DNA of 64,000 nucleotides from Bacteroides graminisolvens DSM 19988 = JCM 15093 (GTDB lineage Bacteria; Bacteroidota; Bacteroidia; Bacteroidales; Bacteroidaceae). A program made the translations under genes and the position numbers. The notes beneath the pieces were generated by a model, which did no database searches, was not told where the DNA came from, and saw only the letters and a program-made list of their open reading frames with translations. Below, piece by piece: positions 62,267 through 64,000 of the stretch. The stretch is from contig NZ_ATZI01000001.1 in the NCBI RefSeq assembly GCF_000428125.1, positions 1 to 64,000 of the forward strand. Reading direction: 5' to 3'. The stretch's first letter is position 1; each line of letters opens with the position of its first letter.

Positions 62267-64000
62267 TTATTTTTTTATCCGTATACGGGCATCAACAGCA
62301 ATAACCGACTTTTCCGTGGCCAACAAAGGGTTGATATCCATTTCTTTAATCTCGGTAGCGAAACGTAACAAGGTAGAAAGGCGGACAATGATTTCGGCAA
62401 ACTTGTCTTCGTTCACTCCTTTTTGTCCGCGTGTGCCTTGAATAATTTTATATGCCCGAAGCGAATGAATCATAGAGTATGCCTCTTCGTAAGATAACGG
62501 CGCCAGTCCGGACGACACATCCTTCAACACTTCCACAAAGATACCGCCCAGTCCGCAAAGCACCACATGGCCGAATTTCTCTTCGTATTTGGCTCCGATA
62601 AAAAGTTCAGTACCTTTCAACATGGGCTGCACCATCACGGCTGTCGCATCGGGAAGGCGCATCATTCGTTCAAACTCCAAAGCCAGGTGTTGTTCTCCTT
62701 TGATGTTAAGCGTAACACCGCCTACATCCGACTTATGCACCGGTCCCACTACTTTGGCCACCACCGGAAAACTTGTTCGGCGTGCAAATGCAAGCACTTC
62801 CTCTTTATTGCCGGACACAAATTCGTCGACCACAGAAATGCCTGCCGCATGCAAAAGTGCTTGTACAAAGTGAGGAGCAATGTAACCATCGTGGGGAATG
62901 GAATCAATAATCCGGCGGATAGCCGGTACGTCGACCCCATAAAGTTCCACCTTATTGCCCGCAGGACGGGGAGCATTCATGATCCGTGAAAGAGCCGTGC
63001 CTAGCGTTACTTCATCGGAGAAGTTTACGTGACCTTTCGCCAGGAACTGTTCCACTTCTTTTCCTGCCGTATGTATGGAAGGTAACACAGGGAACAGGGG
63101 TTTACGGCAATGTCTTATCTTTTGATGCAGCATTTCGTACATATCGAACATGGTAACCAGTCCGGGTGTTCCGAAAATAGCCATAATAGCATCAATGTTT
63201 TCAAATTCTTTTTCGCAATAATCAATGGCAATATCCAAGTGCTCCGGTGTGCCGGTGGCCAATACATCAATAGGATTGGCAATAGAAGCGCCGGGAAGTA
63301 GCTTTTCTTTCAACTCATCCAACTTCGGACCTTCCAGTTTCGGGACATTCAATCCGCCTTTACAAAGAGCATCTGTCAACATAACTCCGGGACCTCCGGC
63401 GTGGGTTACAATGGCGAAATTACGTCCTTTCAGTTCGGGAAGCGTAAAGACACAGCCTACTGTGGTGAGTTCTTCACGGGAGTAACACCGCACAATGCCT
63501 GCTTTTCTAAAAAGAGCTTCGACAGCGGAATCGGGACTGGCCATGGCTCCTGTATGCGAAGAGGCAGCGCGACTGCCGCTTTCGGAACTTCCTGCTTTAA
63601 TGGCGGCAATGCGGCACCCCTTTTCTATTAACGAAGAAGCATGAAGCAACAAACGATCGGGGTCTTTGATGCTTTCCATGTAAAGGAGCTTGATGCGGGA
63701 ATCTCTGTCTGAATCAAAGTTCTCATCCATATATTGCAACACATCTTCTACCCCTATCTGTTTGGCATTACCTACCGACCAAGCCGAGTTAAACTGCAAC
63801 CCTTTTACCAAGGCAGACTCCATGATGAAGACCGCCGTAGCTCCCGAACTAGAAATAAGGTCTACTCCTTGGGGATTCAAATTCGGAATAGGTTGAGTGA
63901 AAACACTGTGGTGACAAGTGTTGAGCAAACCGATGCAGTTAGGCCCAATCAGTGAAGCACCGTACTGATTCACTGTTTCTAATATTTTATTTTCGAGTAA
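62267..64000 (-). CDS. NDP-forming acyl-CoA synthetase (acetate--CoA ligase, ADP-forming), 5' end outside window
   Basis: The visible 577 residues run to the window edge, where the frame is still open (the N-terminal CoA-binding Rossmann domain is missing). Present are NCIGLLNT, the ligase-CoA domain with the phospho-His region SSHTGAMASPDSAVEALFRKAGI, ITHAGGPGVM-like VTHAGGPGVMLTDAL, and the ATP-grasp domain (VVAKVVGPVHKSDVGGV and VVLCGLGGIFVEVL). The enzyme makes ATP from acyl-CoA plus ADP and phosphate, which is important for energy conservation in anaerobes. Alpha and beta parts are fused. Confidence 0.9.
   Translation of the reverse strand, partial: LLENKILETVNQYGASLIGPNCIGLLNTCHHSVFTQPIPNLNPQGVDLISSSGATAVFIMESALVKGLQFNSAWSVGNAKQIGVEDVLQYMDENFDSDRDSRIKLLYMESIKDPDRLLLHASSLIEKGCRIAAIKAGSSESGSRAASSHTGAMASPDSAVEALFRKAGIVRCYSREELTTVGCVFTLPELKGRNFAIVTHAGGPGVMLTDALCKGGLNVPKLEGPKLDELKEKLLPGASIANPIDVLATGTPEHLDIAIDYCEKEFENIDAIMAIFGTPGLVTMFDMYEMLHQKIRHCRKPLFPVLPSIHTAGKEVEQFLAKGHVNFSDEVTLGTALSRIMNAPRPAGNKVELYGVDVPAIRRIIDSIPHDGYIAPHFVQALLHAAGISVVDEFVSGNKEEVLAFARRTSFPVVAKVVGPVHKSDVGGVTLNIKGEQHLALEFERMMRLPDATAVMVQPMLKGTELFIGAKYEEKFGHVVLCGLGGIFVEVLKDVSSGLAPLSYEEAYSMIHSLRAYKIIQGTRGQKGVNEDKFAEIIVRLSTLLRFATEIKEMDINPLLATEKSVIAVDARIRIKK

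Overview
The window looks like chromosomal DNA of an anaerobic Bacteroidales bacterium, most probably Bacteroides or a close relative. The evidence is repeated Bacteroides-type -7 promoter elements (TAnnTTTG) in front of genes, A-rich leaders with little Shine-Dalgarno signal, a fused SecDF, the rSAM/lipoprotein pair known from Bacteroidetes, 2-oxoacid:ferredoxin oxidoreductase, PEP carboxykinase, and DUF4369/TlpA-type and TPR envelope proteins. The species cannot be settled from the sequence alone.

Layout. 1-310: the 3' end of an IS1182-type transposase running in from outside the window. 0.3-4.9 kb: CtpA-type protease, PfkB sugar/nucleoside kinase, two tandem tRNA-Asn, a degenerate 22-bp repeat locus, ComF and a Nudix hydrolase. 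4.9-9.7 kb: a 1000-residue TPR protein paired with an outer-membrane beta-barrel. 9.8-14.6 kb: topA convergent with argS, then a small HU. 14.8-22.8 kb: two overlapping rhomboid genes, an EEP-family protein, an M3 peptidase lipoprotein and secDF. 22.9-31.6 kb: tRNA-Arg, korAB, a candidate small RNA and second repeat locus, upp, pckA, typA and rpsO. 31.6-33.0 kb: Dps and a peroxiredoxin.

33.1-41.3 kb is a 12-gene minus-strand cluster and the most unusual block. It encodes a DUF134 regulator, two NifX-like proteins, two MinD-type ATPases with inserted ferredoxin domains, an acyl-ACP thioesterase, a lone SufB, a ferredoxin, a short Mrp ATPase, a small exported Cys protein, a C_GCAxxG_C_C protein and a metallo-beta-lactamase-fold protein. 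The DUF134/NifX/MinD-ferredoxin/Mrp core resembles the orange-protein (ORP) loci of sulfate reducers and other strict anaerobes, here extended with Fe-S assembly and lipid functions. A perfect 16-bp palindrome overlaps its promoter, and a three-armed alternative hairpin lies in its one large gap.

41.5-49.9 kb: XRE-cupin regulator with acyl-CoA synthetase, a soluble PAS histidine kinase, ahcY, a YfhO membrane protein and a small periplasmic protein. 50-55 kb: the aroQ-pyk-methyltransferase-rbfA-permease operon divergent from xerD. 55.3-64 kb: a TPR lipoprotein, a TlpA-like lipoprotein without its active-site cysteines, a YifB/ComM ATPase, a third 22-bp repeat locus, an HU-like protein, the rSAM/lipoprotein pair, and an NDP-forming acyl-CoA synthetase cut by the window end.

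Most genes are housekeeping. The parts that standard gene calls do not explain are the extended ORP-like cluster and three intergenic loci that share a 21-22-bp degenerate repeat period with roughly 10-bp dyads.
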